A stretch of 64,000 nucleotides of DNA. Origin: Chryseobacterium elymi (GTDB taxonomy: Bacteria > Bacteroidota > Bacteroidia > Flavobacteriales > Weeksellaceae). Shown in pieces: positions 42,518 to 50,455 of this stretch (position 1 is its first letter; the number at the start of each line of letters is the position of its first letter). Where the stretch lies: NCBI RefSeq assembly GCF_003385495.1, contig NZ_QNUH01000011.1:110712-174711 (forward strand), in the 5' to 3' direction. Below the pieces are notes generated by a model that did not search any database, was not told the origin of the DNA, and was given only the letters and a program-made list of their open reading frames with translations. The position numbers and the translations under genes were made by a program.

Positions 42518-43129
42518 ATGGATCAGTTAAGCTTATTTAATTCAGATGAATATTTTCGGTTTCCGAAAGAACTGCTGGAATACACCGAACACTTTCTGCC
42601 GGAAGATGAAGCTTCAAAACTTGAGGAGCTTCTGATGCGTACGGCACCGTGGAAACAGAGAACCCAGAAAATGTATGATAAAATGGTTCTTACACCAAGA
42701 CTCACAGCATGGTACGGAGATGCAAGCAGAACCTATCAGTTAGGCGGTAACTCTTTTAACGTCAATCCATGGCTTCCTGAATTATTATCCTTAAAACAAC
42801 AGATAGAAAAATCATCCGGCTATAAGTTTAATTCTGTACTGCTGAATTTATACCGTGACGGAAACGATTCCGTAGCATGGCATCGGGACAAAGAAAGCGA
42901 GCTGGGAAACCGTCCCGTCATTGCTTCCGTAAGTCTTGGTCAGGTAAGGAATTTTGATTTCCGGAAAGCAGATGACCATCGGAATAAATACAGCTTACCG
43001 CTTCAGCACGGATCCCTGTTGATTATGAAAGGAGATCTGCAGGTAAACTGGGAACACCGCATTGCAAAATCTACAAAACCTATGAAACCGAGGCTCAACC
43101 TTACCTTTCGTCTGGTTCATGAGATATAG
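42518..43129 (+). CDS. alkB: Alkylated DNA repair dioxygenase AlkB
   Basis: A 203-residue Fe(II)/2-oxoglutarate dioxygenase that removes 1-methyladenine and 3-methylcytosine. Seen: LTPRLTAWYGD, NLYRDGNDSVAWHRDKE with the HxD iron ligands, NWEHRIAK with the distal His, and RLNLTFR with the 2-oxoglutarate Arg pair. Full length for the family. Its gene starts 19 bp after the S24 regulator and converges on the ExoIII gene, 11 bp apart. Confidence 0.95.
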   Translation: MDQLSLFNSDEYFRFPKELLEYTEHFLPEDEASKLEELLMRTAPWKQRTQKMYDKMVLTPRLTAWYGDASRTYQLGGNSFNVNPWLPELLSLKQQIEKSSGYKFNSVLLNLYRDGNDSVAWHRDKESELGNRPVIASVSLGQVRNFDFRKADDHRNKYSLPLQHGSLLIMKGDLQVNWEHRIAKSTKPMKPRLNLTFRLVHEI

Positions 43130-43140
43130 GCGAAAGGTAT

Positions 43141-43914
43141 TTATTTCTCCAATTGAATCCATACAGGCGCATGATCACTGCTTTTCGTCCAGCCACGGAC
43201 ATGACTGTCGACACCGCCGGACTGTAAGCCTGAATGAAGATACGGACTTAAAAGAATATGATCCAGCCTTATGCCTGCATTACGGTCGTATGCCTTATAC
43301 AGATAATCCCAGAAAGTGTAAACAGTGTCGTCGGGATATAGCGTACGGATAGAATCAACCCAGCCTTTATTTAACAGCTCTCTGTAGACTTTTCTGACTT
43401 CTGTCCTGAATAATGCATCATTTTCCCAGCGTTCAGGTTTATAAACATCTCTGGGTTCAGGAATAATATTAAAATCACCGATGAGTACGGCAGGGAGTTC
43501 CATTTTGATGAGTTTATTAGTTCGTCTTTTAAACCGTTTGAGCCAATCTAGTTTGTAGTCAAATTTTGGGCCCGGATAAGGGTTTCCGTTGGGAAGATAC
43601 AGGCAGCATATCACCATCTCATCAATAATAGCTTCAATATAACGGCTCTGCAGGTCTTCAGTATTTCCGGGCAGGGCTCTCTGAACTTCTGTAATCTCCA
43701 GGTCTTTGGAAAGTATGGCTACCCCATTCCAGCTTTTCTGTCCGTTCCATATGGCCTGATATCCTGCATCATTGATTTCTTTTAAAGGAAAACGTTCCTG
43801 CGGCGCTTTTAGTTCCTGAAGACAGACAATATCCGGCACGGCTTCTTTCAACCATTGCAGCAAGACAGGTAAGCGGGCATTGATTCCGTTAACATTATAC
43901 GTTGCTATTTTCAT
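43141..43914 (-). CDS. xth: Exodeoxyribonuclease III (AP endonuclease)
   Basis: About 257 residues from ATG at 43914 (frame is open to 43956). MKIATYNVNGINARLPVLLQW, DIVCLQELKAPQERFP (metal-binding Glu), AVLIGDFNIIPEPRDVYKPE, YRELLNKGWVDSIRTLYPD, DHILLSPYL and SSDHAPVWIQLE are the ordered ExoIII motifs. It cuts abasic sites and trims 3' ends in base excision repair. Sits convergent with alkB in a DNA-repair neighbourhood. Confidence 0.95.
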   Translation of the reverse strand: MKIATYNVNGINARLPVLLQWLKEAVPDIVCLQELKAPQERFPLKEINDAGYQAIWNGQKSWNGVAILSKDLEITEVQRALPGNTEDLQSRYIEAIIDEMVICCLYLPNGNPYPGPKFDYKLDWLKRFKRRTNKLIKMELPAVLIGDFNIIPEPRDVYKPERWENDALFRTEVRKVYRELLNKGWVDSIRTLYPDDTVYTFWDYLYKAYDRNAGIRLDHILLSPYLHSGLQSGGVDSHVRGWTKSSDHAPVWIQLEK

Positions 43915-43956
43915 ATGGAGATGATTGGAAACTTTGTATCTTAATTTATGAGGCAA

Positions 43957-44238
43957 TAATTATTCCATCATATTGAGTAGTAATAAGATATTTCGAATGA
44001 ATAATACATTTATAATTAAAATAATATTTTGATTTTTATATTGGCATAATTTATTCATTACGTTAAAAATAAAATTTTATCCCATATTAAATAAAAATTT
44101 CGCAAAAGCAGAATTTGTACTGAATAATGAAAATCAGGATCGAATTTAACTATTGAAAGAAAAAACGAAAACGGAGAATTTGAAACAGTTCCCGGCCATA
44201 ATTACCAGACTGAATGACCATATCTTTTATAAAATGGA
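43957..44238. other. Intergenic region, no gene seen
   Basis: About 280 AT-rich bases between the ExoIII start and the small hypothetical gene. Stops in all frames; no clear promoter. Nothing recognised. Confidence 0.5.
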
Positions 44239-44286
44239 GTGAACCATTCGACGGCAAACTTATTTTTGAAAAATAAAAACAAGCTT

Positions 44287-44517
44287 ATGAAATACAATCA
44301 AGCCTTAGAATATAAAAAGAAAGCTTTAAAAAAAGCGGATAAATCTGTACTCCAGAATTTTCATATCATTATTACCCCAGCTGATACACGGGAAAGTGCA
44401 AAATATATAGAAGATTTCTCGAAAAATCCTGATGATTTTAATGACAGTAGCTGTAAAAAATACTGTTCAAATGATGAGTATGAAGTGATGAGCTTTAAAA
44501 AAGAACCGGAAGAATAA
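44287..44517 (+). CDS. Small hypothetical protein
   Basis: About 76 residues from ATG at 44287 (MKYNQALEYKKKALKK); the frame is open back to 44239. Charged N-terminal helix, then a region with NFHIIITPADTRESAKYIED and a Cys pair SSCKKYCSND. No family recognised. Lies upstream of the DUF892 gene and may be co-transcribed, gap 139 bp. Confidence 0.5.
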   Translation: MKYNQALEYKKKALKKADKSVLQNFHIIITPADTRESAKYIEDFSKNPDDFNDSSCKKYCSNDEYEVMSFKKEPEE

Positions 44518-44656
44518 CCTCTACCCTATTGGATCGGTCCAAAAATTTCCTTATTTATAAATATCATACCTGCCACATACATACCCGGAAATACAGGCTG
44601 GTCCCATAATTGCAGATATTACGTCATCAAATAATCAATCACTAAATTATATTATT

Positions 44657-45223
44657 ATGGAAACTAAAAAAACAACAAGAAAAGCAGCCTCGAAAACCGC
44701 AGCAAAAAAAACAGGAAAAACTCCTGCTAAAAAAAATGCAGCCAAGCAGCTGAAAGATTTGTTTGAAGATTCACTGAAAGACATTTACTGGGCAGAAAAA
44801 GCCCTTGTGAAGGCCTTGCCTAAAATGCATAAGAATGCAACAGACAAAAAACTTAAAACGGCTATCGAACAGCATCTTAATGAAACAGAAATCCATGTAA
44901 AAAGGCTGGAAGAATGTTTTGCTGCTCTCGGTAAAAAAGCCCAGGCAAAAAAATGCGATGCCATGCAGGGATTATTAGATGAGGGAAAAAGCATTATGGA
45001 AGAAACTGAGGCCGGAGCCGTAAGAGATGCGGGAATAATTACCGCTGCACAGAAAGTGGAGCATTATGAAATTGCGACTTATGGATCGCTGGCTGCCTAT
45101 GCTAAAGTTCTTAATGAAAAAGTATGCCTGAAAAACCTGCTGGCTACTCTTAATGAAGAAAAAAAGTGTGATGAACTTCTAACTAAAATAGCGGATACTG
45201 CCATTAACACTAAAGCAAAGTAA
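44657..45223 (+). CDS. DUF892 (YciE/YciF-like) ferritin-like stress protein with Lys-rich tail
   Basis: A 188-residue protein. Residues 1-30 are Lys/Ala-rich (KKTTRKAASKTAAKKTGKTP), histone-H1-like, suggesting DNA binding. Residues 32-185 are DUF892: LKDLFEDSLKDIYWAEKALV, MHKNATDKKLKTAIEQHL ETEIHVKRLEECF, and VEHYEIATYGSLAAYAK with Glu and His for a di-iron site. Family members are induced by osmotic or oxidative stress and protect DNA. Basic tails are common in Bacteroidota copies. Confidence 0.9.
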   Translation: METKKTTRKAASKTAAKKTGKTPAKKNAAKQLKDLFEDSLKDIYWAEKALVKALPKMHKNATDKKLKTAIEQHLNETEIHVKRLEECFAALGKKAQAKKCDAMQGLLDEGKSIMEETEAGAVRDAGIITAAQKVEHYEIATYGSLAAYAKVLNEKVCLKNLLATLNEEKKCDELLTKIADTAINTKAK

Positions 45224-45242
45224 GATTATATTTTTATTAACG

Positions 45243-45267
45243 GAGACCTGGAAACAGGTCTCTTTTT
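45243..45267 (+). terminator. Rho-independent terminator after the DUF892 gene
   Basis: Stem GAGACCTG / CAGGTCTC with a 4-base loop and a T run, 20 bp after the stop. Confidence 0.88.
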
Positions 45268-45325
45268 ATGTTTATTGATTTCAGACTAATATTCAAATGC
45301 TTCATGACAGGAATTTATCACCTAA

Positions 45326-45670
45326 TCAGCTTATAAAATTCAGCAGGCGTTTTCTTGTGATGACTTGGTTTTCTTTATAGAATTCTTCTTCATCCGAACG
45401 TGACAGTGAAGCTGTAGATTGAGCAGAAAGCCATGTCACAAATAAGCCCCGGGTTTCAAAGATCCTTGGGAAATTGAAATCGCCGTCATATATTTCTCCG
45501 TACATGAACTCCTGATTTTCGTTTACTTTCATACCCATTCCGCAATAATCTCTGTGACTGTAGCCCAAAACGGCACCAGTCTGTAATTTATCTGCGACAT
45601 GATTAGCCAGTCTTTCTCCAAACGCAACAGTGTCCGGTTCCGGTCTTTCTGAAAAAAGGTAATTGCCCAT
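45326..45670 (-). CDS. Conserved-looking hypothetical protein
   Basis: A 114-residue cytosolic protein. It reads FGERLANHVADKLQTGAVLG, then GYSHRDYCGMGMKVNENQEF and FETRGLFVTWLSAQSTASLS. The composition and codon use fit a real gene. No family recognised. Isolated on the minus strand between the DUF892 gene and the divergent glycosylase gene; start ATG at 45670. Confidence 0.6.
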   Translation of the reverse strand: MGNYLFSERPEPDTVAFGERLANHVADKLQTGAVLGYSHRDYCGMGMKVNENQEFMYGEIYDGDFNFPRIFETRGLFVTWLSAQSTASLSRSDEEEFYKENQVITRKRLLNFIS

Positions 45671-45770
45671 AAGTTTAAGTTATTCTAATCACTAATCTTC
45701 TAAGTTAACAATAATTTGTATCAGTTGTTTTAACTTTGCTTCATCTTAAAACTATAATAAATAAAAGGAT

Positions 45771-46373
45771 TTGAAACTGCCACTTTCTTACTATTTGAAT
45801 CAGGATGTTATCTTCCTGGCTAAGGATCTTTTGGGAAAAGTACTTTTCACTGAAATAGATGGAGACATCACCGCGGGAATTATTGTAGAAACCGAGGCCT
45901 ATTTCGGTGTCGTAGATAAAGCTTCCCATGCTTACGGAGGACGCCGCACCGGACGTACCGAAACATTATATACCCAGGGCGGCGTTTCCTACGTTTATCT
46001 ATGTTATGGAATCCATCATCTATTTAATATTGTAAGCTCCGTTCAGGACGAGCCCCATGCGGTATTGGTTAGGGCTGTGGAACCATTAATAGGTACCGAA
46101 ATCATGGAGCTCAGGCGGAACATGCCGGCTTCTAAGGCAGCTATTTCATCAGGGCCCGGTTCAGCAGCTAAGGCTTTGGGTATTGACCGTTCTTTTAATA
46201 AAAAAGATTTAAGTGGAAACGAAATTTGGATTGAAGATCACGGTATAAAATTTTCTCCGGACGAAATCGTTTCAGGACCGCGGATTGGAGTTGCCTATGC
46301 TCAGGAAGATGCACTGCTGCCATGGCGTTTTTATGTGAAGGGCAATAAGTTTGTAAGCAAACCCAGATCCTGA
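45771..46373 (+). CDS. 3-methyladenine DNA glycosylase (AAG/MPG type)
   Basis: A 200-residue protein of the AAG fold. LAKDLLGKVLFTEIDG, IIVETEAYFGVVDKASHAYGG (catalytic Glu and the acidic loop), RTETLYTQGGVSYVYLCYGI, NIVSSVQDEPHAVLVRAVEP and SGPGSAAKALGIDRSFN are the AAG motifs in order. It removes alkylated purines and hypoxanthine. Start TTG at 45771; there is no in-frame ATG for the first 100 codons that would keep the fold. Third alkylation-repair gene in 5 kb. Confidence 0.93.
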   Translation: MKLPLSYYLNQDVIFLAKDLLGKVLFTEIDGDITAGIIVETEAYFGVVDKASHAYGGRRTGRTETLYTQGGVSYVYLCYGIHHLFNIVSSVQDEPHAVLVRAVEPLIGTEIMELRRNMPASKAAISSGPGSAAKALGIDRSFNKKDLSGNEIWIEDHGIKFSPDEIVSGPRIGVAYAQEDALLPWRFYVKGNKFVSKPRS

Positions 46374-46422
46374 TAACTGTTGCTTAAATATTAGTATCAA
46401 TAAAAATATTTGGTCGTGATAT

Positions 46423-47820
46423 TTATATCTGTGCAGCTTTTAGCATCAGATAATGCAGGTCTGTATTTTTAATAAACGGCGGCAGAAGTTCTTTCCCCGG
46501 ACCGTAAACGGCAACTTCTACATAATCTCCAGAGTGATCCATACTGATCCATCCGACAGAATTATGTTTTTTCTGAATTTCTGAGTAGGCTTTAAAAGGT
46601 AATTTTTTATAGTTGTAAAGTCCGGCTTCCTGCTTTTCGAGCCCGGAATAAAAACTGATCAGATGTTTAGCTTCATCATCAGCAAGACGTATTTTGTTGC
46701 TCTCATAGATCCAGTCTTTCATCTGCTGAAGATTAAAATCCGGATGAATAGCGTTCAGAATATATTCATTGGTGTATCGATAATTGGAGATGCTGTTAAA
46801 ATTTTTAGTGGCATCCGGTCCATAGATTGTTCCGGGATTAGCATTTCCATGGTCTGTTGTGATGATGACCAGTGTATTCTGATCTTTCTCTGCAAAATCC
46901 ATTACGGTTTTTATAGCTTCATCAAAAGCAAGCTGATCATGAATTAAAGCAGAAATATCATTGGCATGCGCTGCCCAGTCAACTTTTCCGCCTTCAACCT
47001 GTAAGACGAAACCTTCCTGATGGTCTTTCATCTGATGAATAGCGGTTTGAGCCATTTCAGCAAGAGAGGGCATTTGCTGTAGCTCAGGAATATTCGCCCT
47101 GTCGATGGAATATGGCAAAGCACCGGAATTGAAAACCCCTAAAGTTTTTCTGCCTTTTTCTGCCGTTTTTAGGTCTTCCCTATTTTTAAGCACCTGATAC
47201 CCTTTCTGCTTATAGTAGCCATAGAGGTCTTTCTTGTCTTTTCTTTTTAAAGGATTAAAAAATTCATCTCCGCCACCCATCATCACATCAAAGCCAATTT
47301 CAGCATACATTTCCGCAATTTCATTTTCTGCATTCCGGCTGTCTGAATTTACACAGAAACCTGCCGGAGTCGCGTGGGTAATCGTTACTGTCGTTACGCA
47401 GCCTGTTTTTTTTCCAGACTTTTTGAACTTTTGCCAGATTGGAACATATTTTTCTCCATTGGCGCCAATATTAAGGACACCATTTTTTACGCGGTTTCCT
47501 CCTCCAAAAGACGAACTGGCCGCAGCAGAATCTGTAACAATGGAGCTTGCAGAAGCAGTATCCATCAAAGCACGGGAAACTTTATTTTCAAAATAAAGAG
47601 TCATCCAGTTTCCGTTTTTCCCCAGGATATTCTGCGAATACAGATTAGCCATTGCTAAAGTTCCTGAGCTCATCCCATCACTGATCATGAAGATAATATT
47701 TTTTGCTTTTTTCCCTGGACCCGAAATTTCCTTTGCATGGTTGGCTAAAAAATCAACCGGATTTAGGGTAAATAGGCCTGACAGCAAAGCTGAACCTTTT
47801 AAAAATTTGCGTCTGTTCAT
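46423..47820 (-). CDS. Tat-exported alkaline phosphatase (PhoA family)
   Basis: A 465-residue protein with twin-arginine signal NRRKFLKGSALLSGLFTL. PhoA motifs in order: IIFMISDGMSSG (first zinc Asp), SSIVTDSAAASSSFGGG with the nucleophile Ser in TDSA, THATPAGF, EGGKVDWAAHANDISALIHD, ITTDHGNANPG and SMDHSGDYVEVAVYG (His ligand). Length matches the family. It releases phosphate from phosphomonoesters outside the inner membrane. No Pho-box sought; gene stands alone, with a convergent glycosylase gene 49 bp away. Confidence 0.93.
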   Translation of the reverse strand: MNRRKFLKGSALLSGLFTLNPVDFLANHAKEISGPGKKAKNIIFMISDGMSSGTLAMANLYSQNILGKNGNWMTLYFENKVSRALMDTASASSIVTDSAAASSSFGGGNRVKNGVLNIGANGEKYVPIWQKFKKSGKKTGCVTTVTITHATPAGFCVNSDSRNAENEIAEMYAEIGFDVMMGGGDEFFNPLKRKDKKDLYGYYKQKGYQVLKNREDLKTAEKGRKTLGVFNSGALPYSIDRANIPELQQMPSLAEMAQTAIHQMKDHQEGFVLQVEGGKVDWAAHANDISALIHDQLAFDEAIKTVMDFAEKDQNTLVIITTDHGNANPGTIYGPDATKNFNSISNYRYTNEYILNAIHPDFNLQQMKDWIYESNKIRLADDEAKHLISFYSGLEKQEAGLYNYKKLPFKAYSEIQKKHNSVGWISMDHSGDYVEVAVYGPGKELLPPFIKNTDLHYLMLKAAQI

Positions 47821-47960
47821 CTTGATAAATTTCGTATTACAATTTAGAGGGTTATTCTATATAATGAAATCATGTTGCGTTAATTAATTATGAATTTCAT
47901 CTTCAATGTCCTGAGATTCTTCTGGCTTTGGAATCTTCAAAGCAGCCAGAATTATTATAA

Positions 47961-48299
47961 TTAATGCTTATGATTCTTAAAATTGATGATATGGCCTGTA
48001 ATTAATCCCGCTGCTCCTGCGTAAATTAAAGGAATATGAATTTCAAATATCAAATCTGCCAGAACAGAAATTAAGATGAGGATAAGAGAAGCCCAAAAAA
48101 GAAGTTTAAGCCAGATGCTGGCTATATTTTTGGTGACCCGATAGACCACAACAGCACCAATGATAAGGAAAGCAAGATCAATATAAGGATTATGGGAAAT
48201 TCCCAACGGAATGATCATTAACAGAGGGAAAACAATACAATGGATAAGACAAAGAACCGCCGCAGAAATTCCTACTGCATCAAGAATTTTTGATTTCAT
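47961..48299 (-). CDS. MerC domain-containing membrane protein
   Basis: About 112 residues from ATG at 48299 (MKSKILDAVGIS); the frame is open to 48368. Four hydrophobic helices; the first contains AAVLCLIHCIVFPLLMIIPL with the MerC cysteine pair around LIHC. MerC proteins move mercury in some bacteria, but in Bacteroidota they usually sit next to Fur-type metalloregulators and their metal is unknown. Here the Fur gene is broken (48411-48761). Confidence 0.85.
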   Translation of the reverse strand: MKSKILDAVGISAAVLCLIHCIVFPLLMIIPLGISHNPYIDLAFLIIGAVVVYRVTKNIASIWLKLLFWASLILILISVLADLIFEIHIPLIYAGAAGLITGHIINFKNHKH

Positions 48300-48410
48300 A
48301 AAGATATGGGATTTAAATTTCTTATTGTAACTTCTTACAAAAGTATAGATAAATTTTAAATAATGCAATAAAGTTGCATTAAATAATAAGACAGATTAGA
48401 GATACACACG

Positions 48411-48761
48411 CTAAAACTGAAATTTTAAATATCATTAATTATTCTGATATAGTTCTATAACAATCAGATACTCAGAAAAAAATGGGTGATCTCTGCAATA
48501 AAGTGACAATTTACAGGGTTCTTGAAAGACTTGAAAAATGAAGGGCTTATTCATAAAATTGTTAACGTTGACGGTGTTGTGAATTTCGCTAAATGCAGTG
48601 GAAAATGTAATTCAGAAAAGCATTTTCACAATTTATATTCATTTCAACTGCAAACAATGCCGTTCAGTGACCCGCATTGAAAATTTGATTCCTGATATAA
48701 GACTTCCGCCAGACTTTATAGTACAGGAATATAAGTTATAGTAAGCGGAATATGTCCGTAA
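48411..48761 (+). pseudogene. Frameshifted Fur/Zur-family regulator
   Basis: Conceptual translation across frames gives KKMGDLCNKVTIYRVLERLE, then NEGLIHKIVNVDGVVNFAKC, HFHN-IHFNCKQCRSVTRIE and IPDIRLPPDFIVQEYK-SGICP, a Fur-family protein with winged helix, HFH motif and CxxC zinc sites. It is broken by an extra A in the A run near 48536, a frame change near 48630 and another near 48738; the N-terminus is also disturbed near 48450. Probably the dead regulator of the MerC gene, which is divergently transcribed. Confidence 0.8.
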
Positions 48762-48923
48762 TGTTCCAAAGTATAAAACCTTGTGCAACACTGCTTGATC
48801 ACCTGTTTGCTTTCCGGGCGTTTATAAAGGCCCGGGATCGTTTTTACTGTACCTTAAGCAGATTAATGTTTGGTAAAGCAAATAAAAGTACTATTTTTAT
48901 TTTTATAAAAGAAAACATCAACT

Positions 48924-49415
48924 ATGCCGACTGAAGCTTCCCACAAGCTGATTCCGATGACAGATTTTGTTATTGAGTACTACTCTAACGAAGGATATGC
49001 CGATCTTCAGACATTACGCCTGATGAAAAACTATGCAAATTTTCTAAGACGTCCTCTGACACTTGGAATGTTTGTCCCTGTAGATCTAAAAGGAAATGTA
49101 TTGAAAGAACCCAAGAACTATACCTCCTGGAAGTCACTTGACCATAATGCTGTAAAAAGGACAGACACTATGGGATTTGAGGAATATGCTGGGTATCAGG
49201 CTGCAGAACGGAATTGTCTGTTCGAAGGCTTTACAATTGCTTACAATGGATATTCTGTGGTAAGGATTGTGGCTTCTTATGATGAAACAGTTGAGCTCTC
49301 TTTTAATAAAATAGACATGATGTCATCTGCCTTCCAAGATATTGAATCACTCACGGTTTTTAATGATATTTATCTTACGGTCAATGCTCTGGAGTCTATT
49401 GGGATCAAAAAATAA
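48924..49415 (+). CDS. Hypothetical protein
   Basis: A 163-residue cytosolic protein; the real start may be ATG at 48957 (MTDFVIEYYSNEGY) because the first eleven residues look like a leader. It contains LRLMKNYANFLRRPLTLGMF, a Trp/Lys-containing SWKSLDHNAV and a late VVRIVASYDETVELSF strand. No domain recognised. Not clearly linked to its neighbours. Confidence 0.55.
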   Translation: MPTEASHKLIPMTDFVIEYYSNEGYADLQTLRLMKNYANFLRRPLTLGMFVPVDLKGNVLKEPKNYTSWKSLDHNAVKRTDTMGFEEYAGYQAAERNCLFEGFTIAYNGYSVVRIVASYDETVELSFNKIDMMSSAFQDIESLTVFNDIYLTVNALESIGIKK

Positions 49416-49419
49416 AAAG

Positions 49420-49884
49420 CTATTTCACTTCATTCAGCATCTTTTCCAGTTCGGTTATAAAAGCTGTCTGCGCAGGATTGATCTTTCTCTGAGCTTCTTC
49501 TGATTCAAACCATTCCCATTGGTCTATCTCAGGAATTTCGATCATCTTAGAAGATCTTGGTGGCCATTCCACCTGTAAGGTATTGCTGTAAAGTCCTGAT
49601 GTTTCAAGATCACTCTCCAAAGCCCATGCATAAACGGTTTTACCGCCTTTCTGTTTAACAGGTGATAAAGCGGTAAACTTTCCTTGTATGGCTTGGCCTG
49701 TTTCCTCTTTAAACTCAATTAAGGCCCGTTCCAAAGGATCTTCACCAGGTATGATCTCGCCTTTTGGAATAGACCATGCCCCTGCCTCTTTATTTTTCCA
49801 GAACGGACCGCCAGGATGAACAAGAAAATAATAATGACTGTTTTTTTCTCTTTTAAACAGTAAAATGCCGGCACTTGTTTTCAT
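49420..49884 (-). CDS. NUDIX hydrolase (COG4119-like)
   Basis: About 154 residues from ATG at 49884 (MKTSAGILLFKREK); the frame is open to 49932. Nudix box GEIIPGEDPLERALIEFKEE followed by TG. The Arg of the REUxEE core is Ile here, otherwise intact, so metal binding by the Glu residues is preserved. The preceding VHPGGPFWKNKEAGAWSIPK places it with COG4119 NTP pyrophosphohydrolases. Probably hydrolyses a nucleoside diphosphate-linked substrate. Confidence 0.88.
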   Translation of the reverse strand: MKTSAGILLFKREKNSHYYFLVHPGGPFWKNKEAGAWSIPKGEIIPGEDPLERALIEFKEETGQAIQGKFTALSPVKQKGGKTVYAWALESDLETSGLYSNTLQVEWPPRSSKMIEIPEIDQWEWFESEEAQRKINPAQTAFITELEKMLNEVK

Positions 49885-50118
49885 GTCTTTAAAATAACAT
49901 ATTTTAAAGATACTTAACTTTAATTTGTGCATTTAATTCATAGGGTTGCAAACACTTTATTCATAGACCCTTCAATACTTTTTGAAATACTGTGATTATC
50001 TGTTTTTATTTTCTTAAGATATGCATTACAGGTACCACATTTTCTATACTATTGAGAATTTTATTCATAAAGGCATGGAATATGTATTAATTAAAGAGAA
50101 TAACATTAAAAAATTTAA

Positions 50119-50289
<171 letters not shown>

Positions 50290-50317
50290 TGAGAATTACT
50301 ATTTTGAATAACAAATG

Positions 50318-50349
50318 AAAAAGGTCAGAAATAATTTTCTGACCTTTTT
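50318..50349 (+). terminator. Rho-independent terminator after the Lmo0937 gene
   Basis: Stem AAAAAGGTCAGAAA / TTTCTGACCTTTTT with a 4-base loop, 28 bp after the stop. Confidence 0.88.
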
Positions 50350-50455
50350 GATCTTGATGAAGATCTGATAATAAAATCATTAAGGTGTGCATCTGAAATA
50401 TTTTATATATTTATTATAGATATTATGCAAGTACAAACAAAAGCAATTCAATACA

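Noticed and set aside
47234..47596. 120-codon open frame on the plus strand
   Set aside because: Antisense to the well-supported alkaline phosphatase gene; composition follows that gene and there is no family match.
47880..47960. Possible short minus-strand peptide (ALKIPKPEESQDIEDEIHN) after the MerC gene
   Set aside because: No start codon of its own in a sensible place and no similarity; probably a fragment or chance frame.
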